32,812 nucleotides of DNA, from NCBI GenBank assembly GCA_023419375.1, contig JAEZYD010000013.1:1-32812 (forward strand), in the 5' to 3' direction. Shown piece after piece: positions 32,078 through 32,812 of the stretch. The position numbers were made by a program, and so were the translations under genes. The notes below the pieces were generated by a model, which had not been told where the DNA came from, searched no databases, and saw only the letters and a list, made by a program, of their open reading frames with translations. Every line of letters begins with the position of its first letter. The first letter of the stretch is position 1. This stretch comes from Pseudomonadota bacterium. GTDB taxonomy: Bacteria; Desulfobacterota; Desulfovibrionia; Desulfovibrionales; Desulfovibrionaceae.

Positions 32078-32676
32078 CGGCGCGCAGCAAGGCGGGGCCG
32101 GTTATGGGGCTGGCCCCCTTCGCGGCCCCCCCTTGCATCCCCCCCGAAGCACCCCCCAAAGAGGGATCTTCAATTACCTCAGTGTGGCGAGGGCAACGCG
32201 GCATCTGCTGCGGGAGCTTCCTTCCCTCGCTGCGCTCGGTCAGGTGATCTCCCTCCGCGCCGCGTAAATGCCAGATGGCGCATTTGCTTTGGATAAAATC
32301 CGTTTCAGCCAACAACCCCGATAACAATTCTGCTTTGAAAGCTAGTCGTGGGCTCATGTTGCCCTCACCCAATAGATGTTGCATCGCAAAAAAACTGGCT
32401 TCGCTATGGACATCATCACGGGCAAGACGTGTTGCTCACTCCCCTAGCCTCCTCGAAGCGAAAGCCCCACATCTAGAGGTCAACGTTGACTCATTAACAT
32501 CATATGTCTTTGCGGGCTGTAAATGAAAGATCGCAGGATCACGTTGCATCACCTTTTGAATGCGCAACATTGCAAAGAAATTGCACAACACGTGGCACAG
32601 GGGCCCCTGTCTTTCAGCGGGAATGATGCTAAATAGTTGTGTCTTGCCTTTTGCAGGTCGTGATTAGGAGATGGTT

Positions 32677-32790
32677 ATGAAGTTGCCTTCCTTAGACTCG
32701 CCGGAGCGGAGGCGGAGGCGATGTGCGGGTGTTGGGCGAATTTGCAAAATACGCATTTTGCGGCCTGAAAAGGAAGCGCCGGGATTTTGA
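32677..32790 (+). CDS. possible 37-aa Arg-rich leader peptide at the window edge
   Basis: ATG 32677 follows AGGAG with six-base spacing and the frame runs 37 codons to a TGA at 32788. The product is strongly basic (PERRRRRC, then GRICKIRILRPEKEAPGF). The frame crosses a hairpin GCAAAATA-CG-CATTTTGC. It could be a leader peptide or upstream part of something beyond the window. Low confidence. Confidence 0.25.
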   Translation: MKLPSLDSPERRRRRCAGVGRICKIRILRPEKEAPGF

Positions 32791-32812
32791 GCGCAGCGTA
32801 CTCAAGTACGTG

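Larger units (their letters stand above)
31850..32676. other. repeat-rich stretch without a convincing gene
   Basis: About 830 bases hold a pair of palindromic repeats (31935-31984, 32028-32077), a C-rich tract at 32110-32165, and several small palindromes: CTTTCAT/ATGAAAG near 31875-31889, AAATGC/GCATTT near 32266-32287 and CAGGGGCCCCTG near 32597. Long frames on both strands exist (31890-32384 minus), but their products mirror the repeats and do not look like proteins. Confidence 0.5.

Noticed and set aside
31890..32384. 164-codon minus-strand ORF
   Set aside because: Its apparent internal protein repeats come from the two palindromic DNA repeats; no start signal or family pattern.

Overview
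The window reads as chromosome of a delta-proteobacterial sulfate reducer of the Desulfovibrio type. The host parts are GC-rich. They carry an archaeal-type indolepyruvate:ferredoxin oxidoreductase pair (iorA/iorB), two methyl-accepting chemotaxis proteins (one with a C-terminal hemerythrin domain), several cyclic-di-GMP proteins and a proA-nadD operon. The genus is inferred from protein style and gene content, not from a marker gene.

Layout. Positions 1-9100 are host sequence: a GGDEF diguanylate cyclase, a PAP2 phosphatase with an alpha/beta hydrolase (one operon), a hemerythrin-containing chemoreceptor, a Uup-type ABC-F ATPase, a secreted dienelactone-hydrolase-like protein and a SAM methyltransferase. 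Positions 9101-20976 are an integrated, probably mobilizable genomic island of about 11.9 kb. It is bounded by an exact 21-bp direct repeat. One copy is the 3' end of a tRNA-Ser(CGA) gene (20954-21047); the other (9101-9121) is a scar just upstream of the methyltransferase. Positions 21047-32812 return to host sequence: a TPR protein, nadD and proA, a YfgM-like membrane protein, iorA-iorB, an EAL-CBS-GGDEF protein in an operon with a second chemoreceptor, and a repeat-rich right end with what may be a decayed thioredoxin gene.

The island is a mosaic. Its left part (about 9.1-13.65 kb) is AT-rich and holds two putative defence modules. The first is an overlapping pair, a 310-aa soluble protein and a 159-aa four-helix membrane protein, whose layout recalls phage lambda RexA/RexB. 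The second is a DarT-like DNA ADP-ribosyltransferase fused to an HD phosphohydrolase domain, overlapping a DarG-like macrodomain protein with a large unrecognised C-terminal region. Next comes a HipB/HipA module, flanked by a broken copy of a mobilization gene (13666-13970) and the intact copy (15704-16171). The right part, all on the minus strand, has AlpA-like regulator, RepA-like ATPase, MobC, MobA relaxase and overlapping MobB, then a P4-type integrase with an overlapping unknown gene, beside attachment-site repeats.

The most interesting candidate system is the DarT-HD/macrodomain operon next to the Rex-like pair: toxin, antitoxin and a possible extra phosphohydrolase activity, carried as cargo on a tRNA-Ser island.
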